Position numbers and translations under genes: made by a program. Positions 44,318 through 55,066 of a stretch of 64,000 nt of DNA are shown piece by piece (position 1 is the first letter of the stretch; each line of letters starts with the position of its first letter). Below the pieces are notes generated by a model, which did not search any database, was not told the DNA's origin, and worked only from the letters and a program-made list of their open reading frames with translations. Location of the stretch: assembly GCF_024346755.1 (NCBI RefSeq), contig NZ_AP024861.1, positions 930,001 through 994,000 of the forward strand, read 5' to 3'. This stretch comes from Vibrio aerogenes. GTDB taxonomy: Bacteria > Pseudomonadota > Gammaproteobacteria > Enterobacterales > Vibrionaceae.

Positions 44318-45331
44318 ATGATGACAGAGACCGAAACAGAAACAACGAAAGATGAAACCCCGCAAAAACCAGGGACACTTTTAAAACAGAAAAGAGAGTC
44401 CCTTGGTTTAACGCAAAAACAGGTCGCGGATAAGCTGCGGTTGCGGGTTACTGTGATAGAGTCATTAGAAGATAATAATTTTAATATTGATAAAGTTTCT
44501 ACCTTTGTTCGTGGATATATCCGTTCCTATGCCAGAATTGTCGGGCTTGATGAGCAGTCAGTTGTTGCTGCGTATGATCAATATTGCGGAAGCGAGAAGC
44601 AAGAAGTCTCCATGACGAGCTTCTCCAGAAAAACAGCACGTCAGCAACATAACAGCCGGATCAATCTGATAACCTTTGGTATTATTGTGATTGTTATTGG
44701 TATCTCTTCCCTGTGGTGGTACCAGAATCAGAAAGATGACACCTTACTTCCTCAAAGCATTTCTCCACAATCGGATTCTCAAACTGAAACCTCCACCTCT
44801 GAACCTTCTGAAGCTTCGACACTTGTGACCGAAAAGCCGGCTGAAGATGAATTTAATACGGTGAAAGCTTTATCTTCTCAGGATTCAAAAGAAGAGAATG
44901 CCTTAAGTGTTGACTCAGCTGAGGTTGATCATCCGGTTGCCGGTTCGAAAGAGCCACCGCATGAATCGCCTTCAGCCGTGGTTGAAAAAACAGCACCTGC
45001 TGAAGCTGGTGTTGCATCTTCTCGTGACACTGAGAAAAAGCTTGCTGATACAAAAAAAGCAGAGAAGAAAGAGAATAATAAGCCAGTCAATCACCTGACT
45101 CAGCTATCTATGGAATTTAAAGATGACTGTTGGGTCCGGGTCAAAGATTCTAATGATAAAACGCTGATTGTCGGGTTAAAGAAGGCAGGGCGTTCAATCC
45201 AGCTTCAGGGAAATGCACCATTCAGTTTTATTCTCGGTGCACCTGAAAGTGTTTCTATCACATTTGCAGGTGAACCTGTTGACCTTTCTCGGTATACTTC
45301 GGGTAAAGTAGCAAGATTTACCTTACCTTAG
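44318..45331 (+). CDS. rodZ: Cytoskeleton protein RodZ
   Basis: RodZ, 337 residues; links MreB to the elongation machinery of the rod-shaped cell wall. Helix-turn-helix domain about 18-90 ([20 protein letters not shown]), a membrane segment about 114-134 ([19 protein letters not shown]), a low-complexity Ser/Glu/Thr periplasmic linker, and a C-terminal DUF4115 domain ([19 protein letters not shown]). ATG at 44318 or the next codon; neither has a strong ribosome site. ispG follows 8 bp later. Confidence 0.93.
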   Translation: MMTETETETTKDETPQKPGTLLKQKRESLGLTQKQVADKLRLRVTVIESLEDNNFNIDKVSTFVRGYIRSYARIVGLDEQSVVAAYDQYCGSEKQEVSMTSFSRKTARQQHNSRINLITFGIIVIVIGISSLWWYQNQKDDTLLPQSISPQSDSQTETSTSEPSEASTLVTEKPAEDEFNTVKALSSQDSKEENALSVDSAEVDHPVAGSKEPPHESPSAVVEKTAPAEAGVASSRDTEKKLADTKKAEKKENNKPVNHLTQLSMEFKDDCWVRVKDSNDKTLIVGLKKAGRSIQLQGNAPFSFILGAPESVSITFAGEPVDLSRYTSGKVARFTLP

Positions 45332-45339
45332 ATAATAGT

Positions 45340-46464
45340 ATGCAACCGAAATCTCCTATTCAGCGCCGCCGTTCAACCCGGATTTATGTTGGTGATGTTC
45401 CTGTTGGTGATGGCGCTCCAATTGCTGTCCAGTCAATGACAAATACGAAAACCACAGATGTTGAGGCAACTGTGGCTCAGATACGTTCTCTGGAAAAAGT
45501 TGGCGCGGATATTGTCCGTGTTTCTGTTCCTACCATGGATGCCGCTGAAGCATTCAAAGAAATTAAAAGTCAGGTTACAGTTCCCTTAGTTGCCGATATT
45601 CATTTTGATTATCGTATTGCACTGAAGGTGGCTGATTATGGTGTTGACTGCCTGAGAATTAATCCGGGAAATATCGGGCGGGAAGAACGGATTCGCAGTG
45701 TGGTTGATTGTGCAAAGGATAAAGGCATTCCGATCCGGATTGGTGTGAATGGTGGGTCACTGGAAAAAGATATCCAGCAAAAGTATACAGAACCGACAGC
45801 AGAAGCTTTGGTTGAATCAGCAATGCGGCATGTTGATATTCTGGACCGGATGAATTTTGACCAGTTTAAAGTGAGTGTTAAAGCATCTGATGTATTTCTT
45901 GCCGTTGATTCTTACCGGCTGTTGGCCCGGAAAATTGATCAGCCGCTTCATCTTGGCATTACAGAAGCTGGCGGGATTCGTGCCGGCGCTGTTAAATCCT
46001 CTGTTGGTTTAGGGATGTTGCTTGCTGAAGGTATTGGAGATACGCTGAGAATCTCTCTGGCTGCAGATCCGGTTGAAGAGATTAAAGTCGGTTTTGACAT
46101 TCTTAAGTCGTTACGTATTCGTTCCCGGGGCATTAACTTTATTGCTTGCCCGAGCTGCTCCAGACAAGAATTTGATGTCATTAGCACAGTCAATGCATTA
46201 GAAGAGCGGTTAGAAGACGTATTGACGCCGATGGATGTATCTATTATTGGTTGTGTGGTCAATGGGCCTGGTGAAGCTGAAGCTTCTCAGCTTGGATTAG
46301 CTGGCGGTAATCGTAAAAGTGCGTTTTATGAAGATGGAATCCGTCAAAAAGAACGCTTTGATAATGAAAATCTGGTCGATCAGCTGGAAGCGAAAATCAG
46401 AGCGAAAGCTGCAATGATGGAAGAAAAAAATCAAATCCAGGTCACCCGGATAGAAGAAAATTAA
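45340..46464 (+). CDS. ispG: 4-hydroxy-3-methylbut-2-enyl diphosphate synthase
   Basis: IspG (GcpE), 374 residues, a [4Fe-4S] enzyme of the MEP isoprenoid pathway making HMBPP. N-terminal barrel with [17 protein letters not shown] and [11 protein letters not shown]; cluster cysteines in [12 protein letters not shown] and [11 protein letters not shown], with GE as in the family. It follows rodZ closely and precedes hisS by 25 bp. It needs clusters from the isc system in this window. Confidence 0.97.
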   Translation: MQPKSPIQRRRSTRIYVGDVPVGDGAPIAVQSMTNTKTTDVEATVAQIRSLEKVGADIVRVSVPTMDAAEAFKEIKSQVTVPLVADIHFDYRIALKVADYGVDCLRINPGNIGREERIRSVVDCAKDKGIPIRIGVNGGSLEKDIQQKYTEPTAEALVESAMRHVDILDRMNFDQFKVSVKASDVFLAVDSYRLLARKIDQPLHLGITEAGGIRAGAVKSSVGLGMLLAEGIGDTLRISLAADPVEEIKVGFDILKSLRIRSRGINFIACPSCSRQEFDVISTVNALEERLEDVLTPMDVSIIGCVVNGPGEAEASQLGLAGGNRKSAFYEDGIRQKERFDNENLVDQLEAKIRAKAAMMEEKNQIQVTRIEEN

Positions 46465-46489
46465 CAGATTAAACTGACGGTAATTATTT

Positions 46490-47764
46490 GTGGCAAAGAC
46501 AATAGAATCAATACGAGGCATGAACGATTGCCTTCCAACAGAATCCCCTCTCTGGCAGAAAGTTGAGGGAGTGGTCAAAGATGTTATCAGTGCGTATGGC
46601 TGTAGTGAAATCCGTATGCCGATTGTTGAGATGACGCATCTTTTCTGCCGGGCCATTGGTGAAGTCACCGATGTTGTTGAAAAAGAGATGTATACGTTTG
46701 ACGACCGGAATGGTGATAGCCTGACTTTACGTCCGGAAGGGACTGCGGGTTGTGTTCGGGCTGGTATTGAAAAGGGATTGCTATATAACCAGGAACAGCG
46801 TTTGTGGTATATGGGGCCAATGTTTCGGCATGAGCGTCCTCAGAAAGGGCGCTATCGTCAATTCCATCAGTGTGGTGTTGAAATGTTCGGCCTGAATGGT
46901 CCGGATGTTGACGCTGAACTGATCCTGATGACCGCCCGGATGTGGCGTGAGCTGGGAATTGATCAGCATGTTCGTCTGGAGCTGAACTCTATTGGTTCTC
47001 TGGAAGCCAGAGCCGAATACCGCTCTGCACTGGTTGCTTTCCTTGAGCAACATGAATCGGTGTTGGATGACGATTGTAAACGTCGGATGCATACGAATCC
47101 GCTTCGTGTGCTGGATACAAAAAATCCGGATATTCAGGCGATATTAGTGGATGCGCCAGAGCTGACAGATTACCTGGATGATGATTCAAAAGAACATTTT
47201 GCCGGCTTATGTGAACTTCTCAATGCATCAGGTATCGAATATACGGTGAACCCTTGTTTAGTCCGGGGACTGGATTATTATAACAAGACCGTTTTTGAGT
47301 GGGTGACGGAAAGCCTTGGTGCTCAGGGGACCGTGTGTGCCGGTGGTCGTTATGATGGTTTGGTTGAGCAACTGGGCGGCAAGGCAACGCCAGCGGTTGG
47401 TTTTGCTATGGGACTTGAACGTTTGGTTCTGATGGTGACATCTTTGGAAACAACAGAGATCAGAAATCCTGTTGATGTCTATGTCGTCACTGCGGGTGAA
47501 GGTACAATGGTTACCGGAATGAAACTTGCCGAGCATGTTCGTTCTGCTGTTCCCGGAGTGCGTGTCATGAATAATTTTGGTGGTGGCAACTTTAAGAAAC
47601 AATTTAAAAGAGCGGATAAAGTCGGCGCTGCCATTGCTTTAGTGTTAGGTGAAAATGAAGTTTCGGAGCAAACAGTGGTCTTAAAAGATCTGGCTGGCGG
47701 AACTCAGGAAACAATTAATCAGTCTGATATTTCAGACAGGCTGACTCATTTCTTCAAAAGCTGA
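46490..47764 (+). CDS. hisS: Histidyl-tRNA synthetase
   Basis: Class II synthetase, 424 residues as in E. coli. Motif 2 [20 protein letters not shown], histidine loop [15 protein letters not shown] and [13 protein letters not shown]; the anticodon-binding domain is at about 325-420. The start is GTG at 46490. Confidence 0.97.
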   Translation: MAKTIESIRGMNDCLPTESPLWQKVEGVVKDVISAYGCSEIRMPIVEMTHLFCRAIGEVTDVVEKEMYTFDDRNGDSLTLRPEGTAGCVRAGIEKGLLYNQEQRLWYMGPMFRHERPQKGRYRQFHQCGVEMFGLNGPDVDAELILMTARMWRELGIDQHVRLELNSIGSLEARAEYRSALVAFLEQHESVLDDDCKRRMHTNPLRVLDTKNPDIQAILVDAPELTDYLDDDSKEHFAGLCELLNASGIEYTVNPCLVRGLDYYNKTVFEWVTESLGAQGTVCAGGRYDGLVEQLGGKATPAVGFAMGLERLVLMVTSLETTEIRNPVDVYVVTAGEGTMVTGMKLAEHVRSAVPGVRVMNNFGGGNFKKQFKRADKVGAAIALVLGENEVSEQTVVLKDLAGGTQETINQSDISDRLTHFFKS

Positions 47765-47795
47765 TTTTTGAGAAGTGGCATAAAGAGGATATACA

Positions 47796-48410
47796 GTGGA
47801 ACTTTACGATACTGAAGAACAACAGGTTGAAGCAATCAAGAGCTGGTGGCAAGAGAACGGAAAAGCCGTTTTGATTGGTACAGCAATCAGTATAGCCGGC
47901 ATTTTAGGCTGGAACTATTATCAGGAATCAGTGAAATCATCTCAGGAAGAAGCTTCTCTGCAATATACAGATACAATTTCCGCGTTGTCTGACAAAGGTA
48001 TTGAAGCCGGAAAAGTCGTTCAGCAGTTTATCGATTCTCATTCTGATAGTGACTATTCGGTTCTGGCTGCGATGCAGCTGGCTAAGGTACAGGTTGATGC
48101 TAAACAGTTAGATCAAGCCTTAACCCAGCTTGAATGGGCAAAAACGCATACAGATGATGTCGCATTGAAAATGCTGCTCAATTATCGCATTGCACGAATT
48201 TACGCAGATCAGGGTAAATATGATCAGGCCCAGAGTGCTTTAAATAATGTGTCAGACAAAAGCTGGGCTGGCCGTGTTGCAGAGCTGAAAGGTGATATCG
48301 CACTGAAACAGGGAAATAAAGATGCCGCTTATGCTGCATACTCTGAAGCTCAGCAGGCTCAGGATCAGAGCAGACTGCTACAAATGAAATTAGACGATCT
48401 TGCCAGATAA
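47796..48410 (+). CDS. yfgM: Ancillary SecYEG translocon subunit YfgM
   Basis: Inner-membrane protein of 204 residues with one membrane segment (about 25-42, AVLIGTAISIAGILGWNYY) and a periplasmic TPR domain (YSVLAAMQLAKVQVDAKQLDQALTQL). It works with SecYEG and PpiD in handing over exported proteins. GTG start at 47796 with AGAGGA before it. bamB begins 20 bp after its stop. Confidence 0.92.
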   Translation: MELYDTEEQQVEAIKSWWQENGKAVLIGTAISIAGILGWNYYQESVKSSQEEASLQYTDTISALSDKGIEAGKVVQQFIDSHSDSDYSVLAAMQLAKVQVDAKQLDQALTQLEWAKTHTDDVALKMLLNYRIARIYADQGKYDQAQSALNNVSDKSWAGRVAELKGDIALKQGNKDAAYAAYSEAQQAQDQSRLLQMKLDDLAR

Positions 48411-48429
48411 TATAAGAGTATTGAGCTAT

Positions 48430-49593
48430 ATGAAGAAGTGGTTTGGCAGTTTATTATTCGCAACGATGATTGCAGGTGGTCTGAGTGGCTGTTCCAGTGA
48501 GGAAGATTCAGTGGTCATGGCGCCTGTACCAGATGTTCAAAGTCAGTTTCAGCCAGAAACAGACTGGAGTGCTTCTGTAGGCCATGGTGTTGAACATTAT
48601 TTTTCCAGGCTGCGACCGCACTCCGCATATGGAAAAATTTTTGTTGCAAGTCGTGATGGTATCGTCAAAGCGCTTGATCCTACTACCGGTAAAACATTAT
48701 GGGAAAAAGATCTCGGTGATGAAGAGCAGACTTTTTTGTCTGGGGGCATCAGTACCGGATTGAACCAGCTCTATATTGGTAGCGAAACCGGCATCTTATA
48801 CGCTATGGATGCTGAAACTGGTGAATTGAAATGGAAACAGGACGTCAGTGGCGAGATTTTGGCTGCGCCTGTCACAGAAAGTGATCTTGTCATTATTCAC
48901 ACCAGTGAAGGCAACCTTATTGCTCTGGAGCAGAAGACCGGGAAGCAACAGTGGACAATCAGTACCGAAGTGCCCAATTTGACCCTGCGGGGAGATAGTA
49001 CTCCGGTCACAGTTTCCGGAGGTATCTTCTGGGGAACTGCAAATGGCCGGCTTGCCGCAGCAATTGCATCATCGGGGCAGATGATCTGGCAACAATCTAT
49101 CGGAACGCCTAAAGGAGCAACTGAAATTGATCGGTTAATTGATGTTGATTCCTCGCCGTTAGTTATAGGCAGTACACTTTATACGGTTGGTTATAACGGC
49201 AAACTGGTCGCGATTGACCTTCGGTCCGGAAAGCCGTTGTGGAAACGCAATTATTCATCTGCGACGAACATAGCGACTGATGGCGGTAAAATCTTTGTTG
49301 TTACTGATCAGGATTATCTGACTGCAGTTGATGCCCGGAGTGGAACAGAAATCTGGACGAATCGTCAGTTAGAGAATCGTTTGGTCACTGAACCTGTGAT
49401 CATCCATAACTATGTTGTTGTGGGTGACAGCGAAGGTTATCTGTATTGGATTGACCGGAATACCGGAGAATTTGTCTCTGAGCAACATGTGAGCAGTAGT
49501 GGTTTTGCCGTTGCACCGATCGTTTTGTCGGATGGTGGTTACTTAGTAATGACCAGAGATGGTGATGTGAAGAAACTAACGATCAATCAGTGA
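48430..49593 (+). CDS. bamB: Outer membrane assembly lipoprotein BamB
   Basis: BamB, 387 residues. Lipoprotein signal with lipobox LSGC (Cys22), then an eight-bladed PQQ-type beta-propeller (repeats such as GKTLWEKDLG, GELKWKQDVSG, GKPLWKRNY, GTEIWTNRQL). It helps BamA insert barrel proteins in the outer membrane. The ATG at 48430 fits the signal peptide; an upstream ATG at 48400 overlaps yfgM and adds an unlikely leader. Followed by a terminator. Confidence 0.95.
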   Translation: MKKWFGSLLFATMIAGGLSGCSSEEDSVVMAPVPDVQSQFQPETDWSASVGHGVEHYFSRLRPHSAYGKIFVASRDGIVKALDPTTGKTLWEKDLGDEEQTFLSGGISTGLNQLYIGSETGILYAMDAETGELKWKQDVSGEILAAPVTESDLVIIHTSEGNLIALEQKTGKQQWTISTEVPNLTLRGDSTPVTVSGGIFWGTANGRLAAAIASSGQMIWQQSIGTPKGATEIDRLIDVDSSPLVIGSTLYTVGYNGKLVAIDLRSGKPLWKRNYSSATNIATDGGKIFVVTDQDYLTAVDARSGTEIWTNRQLENRLVTEPVIIHNYVVVGDSEGYLYWIDRNTGEFVSEQHVSSSGFAVAPIVLSDGGYLVMTRDGDVKKLTINQ

Positions 49594-49612
49594 TCGTGAT
49601 ACAATCCCGCAT

Positions 49613-49648
49613 CGGCTCCTGGCTGGAAACAGTCGGGAGCCGTTTTAT
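49613..49648 (+). terminator. Terminator after bamB
   Basis: CGGCTCC/GGAGCCG stem followed by TTTTATT, 20 bp past the stop. Confidence 0.88.
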
Positions 49649-49764
49649 TGATATACACTTGATAGTGAGTTTACCTGAAAGTACTGCCTCCAGTTTTTTC
49701 AGGTAATCGATAAGTCTGAATTTTTATTTTTCACCGATACCTGTGATTTTAGAGGTTGCTATAT

Positions 49765-51252
49765 ATGATCCCTGTAGTTGCGCTTGTTGGGCGTCCAAAT
49801 GTAGGAAAATCGACACTGTTTAACCGACTGACCCGGACAAGAGATGCGCTGGTTGCTGATTTTCCGGGGCTGACCCGTGATCGGAAATATGGTCATGCAA
49901 AAGTAGGTGAACAAGAATTTATTGTTATCGATACCGGCGGTATTGATGGTAGTGAAGATGGTGTTGAGACCAAAATGGCTGAACAGTCTCTTGCTGCAAT
50001 TGATGAAGCGGATGTTGTTTTGTTTATGGTTGACGGGCGCGCTGGCCTGACGCCTTCCGATCAAGCGATTGCTTTACACTTACGTAAAACAGAAAAGGCA
50101 TCACTGCTGGTTGTGAATAAAGTCGATGGAATCGATGCAGATAGTGCAAGTGCCGAGTTCTGGCAACTGGGCATCGATCAGGTCTACCATATTGCTGCTG
50201 CACATGGGCGCGGTGTCAGTTCTCTGATTGAAAAAGCCCTCAATCCACTGTTTGAAACTTTTGTTCAGGAATCAGAAGATGATTTCGGTGATATGTCCGA
50301 AGATTCGTTCGCCGAAGAGACACAGCTTGATTACACCGAAGAAGAGGCCGAAGCTGAGTATCAGCGCCTGCAGGAAAAGCCGATTAAGCTGGCTATAATC
50401 GGGCGGCCAAATGTGGGCAAATCAACGTTAACTAACCGGATTCTCGGGGAAGAGCGGGTGGTGGTTTATGATATGCCCGGAACAACCAGAGATTCTATTT
50501 ATATTCCTATGCAGCGTCATGAGCGGGAATATATCCTGATCGATACTGCAGGAGTTCGTCGCAGAAAGCGTATTCATGAGACCGTAGAAAAATTCTCAGT
50601 TGTAAAAACCCTGAAGGCCATTGAAGATGCAAATGTTGTATTGCTGGTCATTGACGCCCGTGAAAATATATCCGATCAGGACTTAAGTCTGTTGGGCTTT
50701 ACACTCAATGCCGGACGTTCCGTGGTTCTTGCCGTGAATAAGTGGGATGGACTTGATCAAAGTGTGAAAGAAGACGTGAAAAAAGAGTTGGACAGACGTT
50801 TAGGGTTTATCGACTTTGCCAGGATTCACTTTATTTCTGCACTTCATGGAACCGGAGTTGGGCATCTGTTTGAATCGGTTGAAGAAGCTTATAACTCAGC
50901 AACAACCCGTGTTGGTACATCCGTATTGACGAGAGTTTTGAAGATGGCAACTGAAGATCACCAGCCGCCGCTGGTACGTGGTCGTCGTGTGAAACTAAAA
51001 TATGCGCATGCCGGAGGATATAATCCACCGATTATTGTGATACACGGGAATATGGTCAAAGAATTGCCGGATTCTTATAAACGTTATCTGATGAACTATT
51101 ATCGTAAGTCTCTGGAGATTATGGGGACGCCTATCCGGATACAATTCCAGAATAGTGAGAATCCTTTCGAAGGCAAAACCAACAAGCTGACTCTGTCGCA
51201 GGAACGGCAGAAGAAGCGGTTAATGTCGATGATGAAGCATCGCAAAAAATAA
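49765..51252 (+). CDS. der: Ribosome biogenesis GTPase Der
   Basis: EngA/Der GTPase, 495 residues, with two consecutive G domains: GRPNVGKS in each (about 8-15 and near 212), DTGGI and [13 protein letters not shown] switch II motifs, NKVDG and NKWDG for guanine, and a C-terminal KH-like domain ([21 protein letters not shown]). It acts in assembly of the 50S subunit. ATG at 49765 has AGAGGTT upstream. Last gene before a terminator. Confidence 0.97.
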   Translation: MIPVVALVGRPNVGKSTLFNRLTRTRDALVADFPGLTRDRKYGHAKVGEQEFIVIDTGGIDGSEDGVETKMAEQSLAAIDEADVVLFMVDGRAGLTPSDQAIALHLRKTEKASLLVVNKVDGIDADSASAEFWQLGIDQVYHIAAAHGRGVSSLIEKALNPLFETFVQESEDDFGDMSEDSFAEETQLDYTEEEAEAEYQRLQEKPIKLAIIGRPNVGKSTLTNRILGEERVVVYDMPGTTRDSIYIPMQRHEREYILIDTAGVRRRKRIHETVEKFSVVKTLKAIEDANVVLLVIDARENISDQDLSLLGFTLNAGRSVVLAVNKWDGLDQSVKEDVKKELDRRLGFIDFARIHFISALHGTGVGHLFESVEEAYNSATTRVGTSVLTRVLKMATEDHQPPLVRGRRVKLKYAHAGGYNPPIIVIHGNMVKELPDSYKRYLMNYYRKSLEIMGTPIRIQFQNSENPFEGKTNKLTLSQERQKKRLMSMMKHRKK

Positions 51253-51265
51253 TCATGACTGTTGA

Positions 51266-51293
51266 TGAAACCCGGCATTTTGCCGGGTTTTTT
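51266..51293 (+). terminator. Terminator after der
   Basis: AACCCGGCA/TGCCGGGTT hairpin with a short loop and T6 tail. Confidence 0.93.
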
Positions 51294-51664
51294 CTGGATT
51301 AAAGATAAATGATCTTTTTATGAAACACTTATCCGGGTGATTTTTAAGTTTTTATAAAGTACAAAATATCGTTAATAATTCATATACAGAATATGTAACT
51401 TATGCTTTCGGGGTGTGGTTATATAATTGTTCTTTTGAAGGTTGATCGCTGATCAATACAAATAAAGCCGGTGATCAGGTAAGGATCTCTGAGGGATCTT
51501 TTACAGCAGCAGATATTTCATTCTGAGAGATGGTTCGTTCTTTGTCATCAAATATAGTTTTTTCCGGCTCAGGTCTATATTTTGGGTAACAAACCAAATT
51601 GAGTCACAAAATAAATTATAGGGTTGTAGTGGTACAGTTATCACCAGATCATAAAGGAGCTGAA
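51294..51664. other. Intergenic region before yfgJ
   Basis: About 370 bp without a supported gene. It contains a perfect TTGATC-gct-GATCAA inverted repeat at 51442-51456 and a second weaker one around 51484-51499 (GATCTCTGAGGGATC). No promoter or RNA could be assigned with confidence. Confidence 0.45.
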
Positions 51665-51895
51665 ATGTCTGAAAACAGATGTCCGGAATGTCAACAGGAG
51701 CTCAGCTGGGACGGCAACTATTGTTGCTCCCGCTGCAATGCACACTATCATAAAATAGCTTACTGTCCGGATTGCAAAGCTGAACTTGAAAAGCTGGCGG
51801 CATGTGGTGCTGTCAGCTATTTTTGTCATTCATGCAATGAGCTGAAATCTAAATCAAATCCGGCAACCCGGTTTGAATTTAAACGGATAGATTAA
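51665..51895 (+). CDS. yfgJ: Zinc-ribbon protein YfgJ
   Basis: Small protein of 76 residues with three CxxC knuckles (CPECQQ, CCSRCNAHY, CPDCKAEL) and a fourth Cys pair (CHSCNEL), i.e. zinc-ribbon family of DUF1407 type. Function is unknown. ATG at 51665 has AAGGAG 6 bases upstream; the frame from 51599 adds 22 unrelated residues. It lies 3 bp from the end of xseA on the other strand. Confidence 0.85.
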   Translation: MSENRCPECQQELSWDGNYCCSRCNAHYHKIAYCPDCKAELEKLAACGAVSYFCHSCNELKSKSNPATRFEFKRID

Positions 51896-51898
51896 TCG

Positions 51899-53260
51899 TT
51901 ATTCAGGACCAGCTATGACAGTCGAGTAAATTTTGCCGTCAGCTAACTGAGTGACGAGTGTCTCTCCGTCGTGGACCTCATCAGAGGTGTGAATAACCTT
52001 GCCGGCACGATTGGTTGTTACAGAATAACCTCTTTTGAGCGTAGATAAGGGACTCACAGCGTCTAAGGTTTCAGCGGAAAGAGCGAGCTGATGCTGACAA
52101 GTGAGAATCTTTTTATCAATCGCTTCAGCCAGTCTTCTCTCAGTTTGTACCATATTGTCCTGCATTTTCCGGATCCATGGCTGAGGTGAATGCAACTGAA
52201 GCGTATAGCTGAGACGATCCGTTCTTTGCTGCTCTCTGATCAGATATCCCTGTACGGACTGTTGCAGTCGCCCGGAAAGATCATCAAGTTGCCGGGCTTG
52301 TTTATCCAGCTGGTTACTGGGATGCTGCTTTTCCAATGCATGCATCAGGGATTGATGATGCTGATTTTTTTCAGCCAGATAAAAACGGATACTGTCTGCC
52401 AGTCTGCGCCGGAAATTTTCGAAACCGGAAACTTTGTAACTGCTATCCTGACTTACCAGTTCAGCCGCTGCTGAAGGGGTTGGCGCCCGAACATCGGCAA
52501 CAAAGTCAGCAATTGTGACATCAACTTCATGGCCGACGGCACTGACAACCGGAATCTGACTTGCCGCAATTGTCCGGGCAACGATTTCCTGATTGAAGCT
52601 CCAGAGATCTTCCAGAGAGCCGCCACCACGACCGACGATCAAAACATCACATTCCTGTCTCTCATTTGCTCTGCCAATCGCTTGAGCGATTTGAATGGCA
52701 GCATGTTCTCCCTGAACCATGGTTGGATAGATCACCACAGGCAATGTCGGGTCTCTTCGCTTGAGTACATCCAGGATATCGAATAAAGCTGCGCCGGTTT
52801 TGGAGGTAATAATTCCGACACATTGTGGGTGCTCAGGTAAGGGTTGCTTATTGGTTTGTGCAAAGAGTCCTTCCGCAGTCAGTTTGTTCTTTAATTGCTC
52901 AAACTCCTGCTGAAGGCGGCCATCGCCTTCAGGCTGCATTGATTCAATAATGAGCTGATAGTCTCCGCGGGGTTCATAGAGAGACAGTCGTGCTTTGACC
53001 AGAACCTGCTGCCCGTTTTGGGGCTTAAATGTCACGAAGCGGTTACTGCCTTTAAACATCGCACATCTGACCTGAGCACGGGTATCTTTTAATGTCAGAT
53101 ACCAGTGGCCGGACACAGGTGAAGAGAAGTTAGAAATCTCGCCAATCAGCCAGACAATTCCCATCTCATTTTCGAGTAACAGACGAACGTCGGCATTCAA
53201 TCGGGAGACAGTGTAGATATTGCGGTTACCGGAAACAAACACGATAAGATAAGAGGCCAT
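51899..53260 (-). CDS. xseA: Exodeoxyribonuclease VII large subunit
   Basis: XseA, 453 residues from the chosen start. OB-fold domain ([20 protein letters not shown]... [20 protein letters not shown]) and catalytic domain with [20 protein letters not shown] and [30 protein letters not shown]; then a long coiled-coil. With XseB it degrades single-stranded DNA. The start is not certain: the conserved N-terminus begins near residue 14 (NIYTVSR), no clear ribosome site is visible, and the frame extends to 53296. Divergent from guaB, as in E. coli. Confidence 0.9.
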   Translation of the reverse strand: MASYLIVFVSGNRNIYTVSRLNADVRLLLENEMGIVWLIGEISNFSSPVSGHWYLTLKDTRAQVRCAMFKGSNRFVTFKPQNGQQVLVKARLSLYEPRGDYQLIIESMQPEGDGRLQQEFEQLKNKLTAEGLFAQTNKQPLPEHPQCVGIITSKTGAALFDILDVLKRRDPTLPVVIYPTMVQGEHAAIQIAQAIGRANERQECDVLIVGRGGGSLEDLWSFNQEIVARTIAASQIPVVSAVGHEVDVTIADFVADVRAPTPSAAAELVSQDSSYKVSGFENFRRRLADSIRFYLAEKNQHHQSLMHALEKQHPSNQLDKQARQLDDLSGRLQQSVQGYLIREQQRTDRLSYTLQLHSPQPWIRKMQDNMVQTERRLAEAIDKKILTCQHQLALSAETLDAVSPLSTLKRGYSVTTNRAGKVIHTSDEVHDGETLVTQLADGKIYSTVIAGPE

Positions 53261-53353
53261 AAGGATGGAAATTAGCGCCAATATAATACATATCAAGGGG
53301 GATTATGCAAATTAAAAATAAAAAAATGTGTAGTAAAACTCAATTTTGCTCGG

Positions 53354-53359
53354 TATAAT
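53354..53359 (+). promoter_or_regulatory. Likely -10 element of the guaB promoter
   Basis: TATAAT perfectly matches the consensus, 82 bp before the guaB ATG; the -35 position is poor. The PurR-like box lies downstream of it. Confidence 0.5.
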
Positions 53360-53391
53360 CCGTCCGCAATATCAAATCCAACCCAACAATT

Positions 53392-53407
53392 TAGCAAACG
53401 GTTGGTT
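53392..53407 (+). promoter_or_regulatory. PurR-like box before guaB
   Basis: TAGCAAACGGTTGGTT resembles the PurR operator (ACGCAAACGTTTNCGT): GCAAACGGTT is matched. About 34 bp before the guaB start, downstream of the -10. Confidence 0.6.
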
Positions 53408-53440
53408 TTTCTTTTAACGCCCTGTTGTGAGATATTGCAA

Positions 53441-54907
53441 ATGTTACGAATCGCCAAAGAAGCTCTGACTTTCGACGATGTACTACTCGTCCCAGCCCAT
53501 TCTACAGTTCTTCCCAATACTGCTGATCTTCGTACCCGGCTCACGAAGAATATCACCCTGAATATTCCAATGCTTTCTGCATCGATGGATACTGTCACGG
53601 AAGCTCGTCTGGCTATTGCGCTGGCTCAGGAAGGCGGGATTGGTTTTATCCATAAAAACATGTCAGTCGAACAGCAGGCTGCTCAGGTTCGTCAGGTTAA
53701 GATCTATGAAGCCGGTGTGGTGACATCTCCGGTAACCGTTCAGCCTGAGCAGACGATTGCTGAAGTGATGGCCTTAACCGAAGAACACGGCTTTGCGGGC
53801 TTTCCTGTCGTGACACGAAATAATGAACTGGTTGGGATTATTACCGGCCGTGATGTGCGTTTTGTCACTGATCTGAATAAACAGGTTTCAGCAGTCATGA
53901 CGCCAAAAGAGCGTCTTGCAACAGTGAAAGAAGGCGCTTCTCACGCTGAAGTGCAGGAAAAAATGCACCAGGCCCGCGTTGAAAAAATCCTGGTTGTGAA
54001 TGATGAATTCCAGCTGACCGGTATGATCACAGCAAAAGACTTCCATAAAGCAGAAAAAGCCCCACATGCCTGTAAAGATGAACAGGGCAGGCTACGTGTT
54101 GGCGCGGCAATCGGCGCTGCGCCCGGCAATGAAGAGCGGGTAAAAGCGCTGGTTGAAGCCGGTGTCGATGTGTTGTTGATTGACTCCTCTCATGGTCATT
54201 CTGAAGGTGTACTACAGCGTATTCGCGAAACACGTGAAGCTTATCCTGATTTGGATATTATTGGCGGAAACGTAGCAACGGCTCAGGGTGCCAAAGCATT
54301 GATTGAAGCCGGAGTGAGCGCAGTTAAGGTTGGTATTGGCCCCGGTTCGATCTGTACGACCCGTATCGTCACTGGTGTTGGTGTGCCACAGGTTTCTGCA
54401 ATTGCTGATGCTGCGGCTGTTGCTGATGAGTATGGTATTCCTGTGATTGGTGATGGCGGGATTCGTTTCTCTGGTGATATCTGTAAGGCAATTGCTGCGG
54501 GGGCATCGTGTGTGATGGTTGGCTCTATGTTTGCCGGGACAGAAGAAGCACCGGGAGAAGTCATTCTTTATCAGGGACGTTCTTATAAAGCTTATCGTGG
54601 TATGGGGTCTCTGGGAGCAATGTCAAAAGGCTCTTCCGATCGTTATTTCCAGTCGGATAATGCTGCTGACAAACTCGTTCCTGAAGGCATTGAAGGCCGG
54701 ATTGCTTATAAAGGTTTGCTCAGAGAAATCGTGCACCAGCAAATGGGTGGGCTTCGTTCTTGTATGGGTTTAACCGGTTCTGCAACGATTGAAGATTTAA
54801 GAACAAAAGCTGAATTCGTGAAAATCTCTGGTGCTGGTATCCAAGAATCTCACGTTCACGATGTTCAAATCACCAAAGAAGCACCAAATTATCGTTTAGG
54901 ATCTTAA
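53441..54907 (+). CDS. guaB: IMP dehydrogenase
   Basis: GuaB, 488 residues as in E. coli. Catalyses the NAD-dependent first step from IMP to GMP. Barrel start [19 protein letters not shown]; two CBS domains at about 90-205; active Cys in [17 protein letters not shown]; flap region [17 protein letters not shown]. The ATG at 53441 fits the conserved start; the frame from 53402 adds 13 residues. guaA follows 159 bp later with a second PurR box between. Confidence 0.98.
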   Translation: MLRIAKEALTFDDVLLVPAHSTVLPNTADLRTRLTKNITLNIPMLSASMDTVTEARLAIALAQEGGIGFIHKNMSVEQQAAQVRQVKIYEAGVVTSPVTVQPEQTIAEVMALTEEHGFAGFPVVTRNNELVGIITGRDVRFVTDLNKQVSAVMTPKERLATVKEGASHAEVQEKMHQARVEKILVVNDEFQLTGMITAKDFHKAEKAPHACKDEQGRLRVGAAIGAAPGNEERVKALVEAGVDVLLIDSSHGHSEGVLQRIRETREAYPDLDIIGGNVATAQGAKALIEAGVSAVKVGIGPGSICTTRIVTGVGVPQVSAIADAAAVADEYGIPVIGDGGIRFSGDICKAIAAGASCVMVGSMFAGTEEAPGEVILYQGRSYKAYRGMGSLGAMSKGSSDRYFQSDNAADKLVPEGIEGRIAYKGLLREIVHQQMGGLRSCMGLTGSATIEDLRTKAEFVKISGAGIQESHVHDVQITKEAPNYRLGS

Positions 54908-54962
54908 TACAAACGGTTAAGATCGAAAAACAAGTGTTTAGGCTGAAAGACCCGAACAACTG

Positions 54963-54978
54963 GCGAAAACGTTTGCTT
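54963..54978 (+). promoter_or_regulatory. PurR-like box between guaB and guaA
   Basis: GCGAAAACGTTTGCTT contains GCGAAAACGTTTGC, a near-exact PurR operator (read inverted: GCAAACGTTTTCGC). It is 104 bp before the guaA start and suggests a separate control of guaA. Confidence 0.65.
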
Positions 54979-54998
54979 TTTGCTTGATGACAACAATG

Positions 54999-55031
54999 GA
55001 GGCGGGTAAACTCGTCTCCGTTTCTTATTTT
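54999..55031 (+). terminator. Terminator-like hairpin before guaA
   Basis: GGAGGCG/CGTCTCC stem with an 8-base loop followed by gtttcttattttt. It may end guaB transcripts or act as an attenuator. Confidence 0.5.
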
Positions 55032-55066
55032 TAATCTATCAACTAGCTTATTAAAGACGGCTCAAA

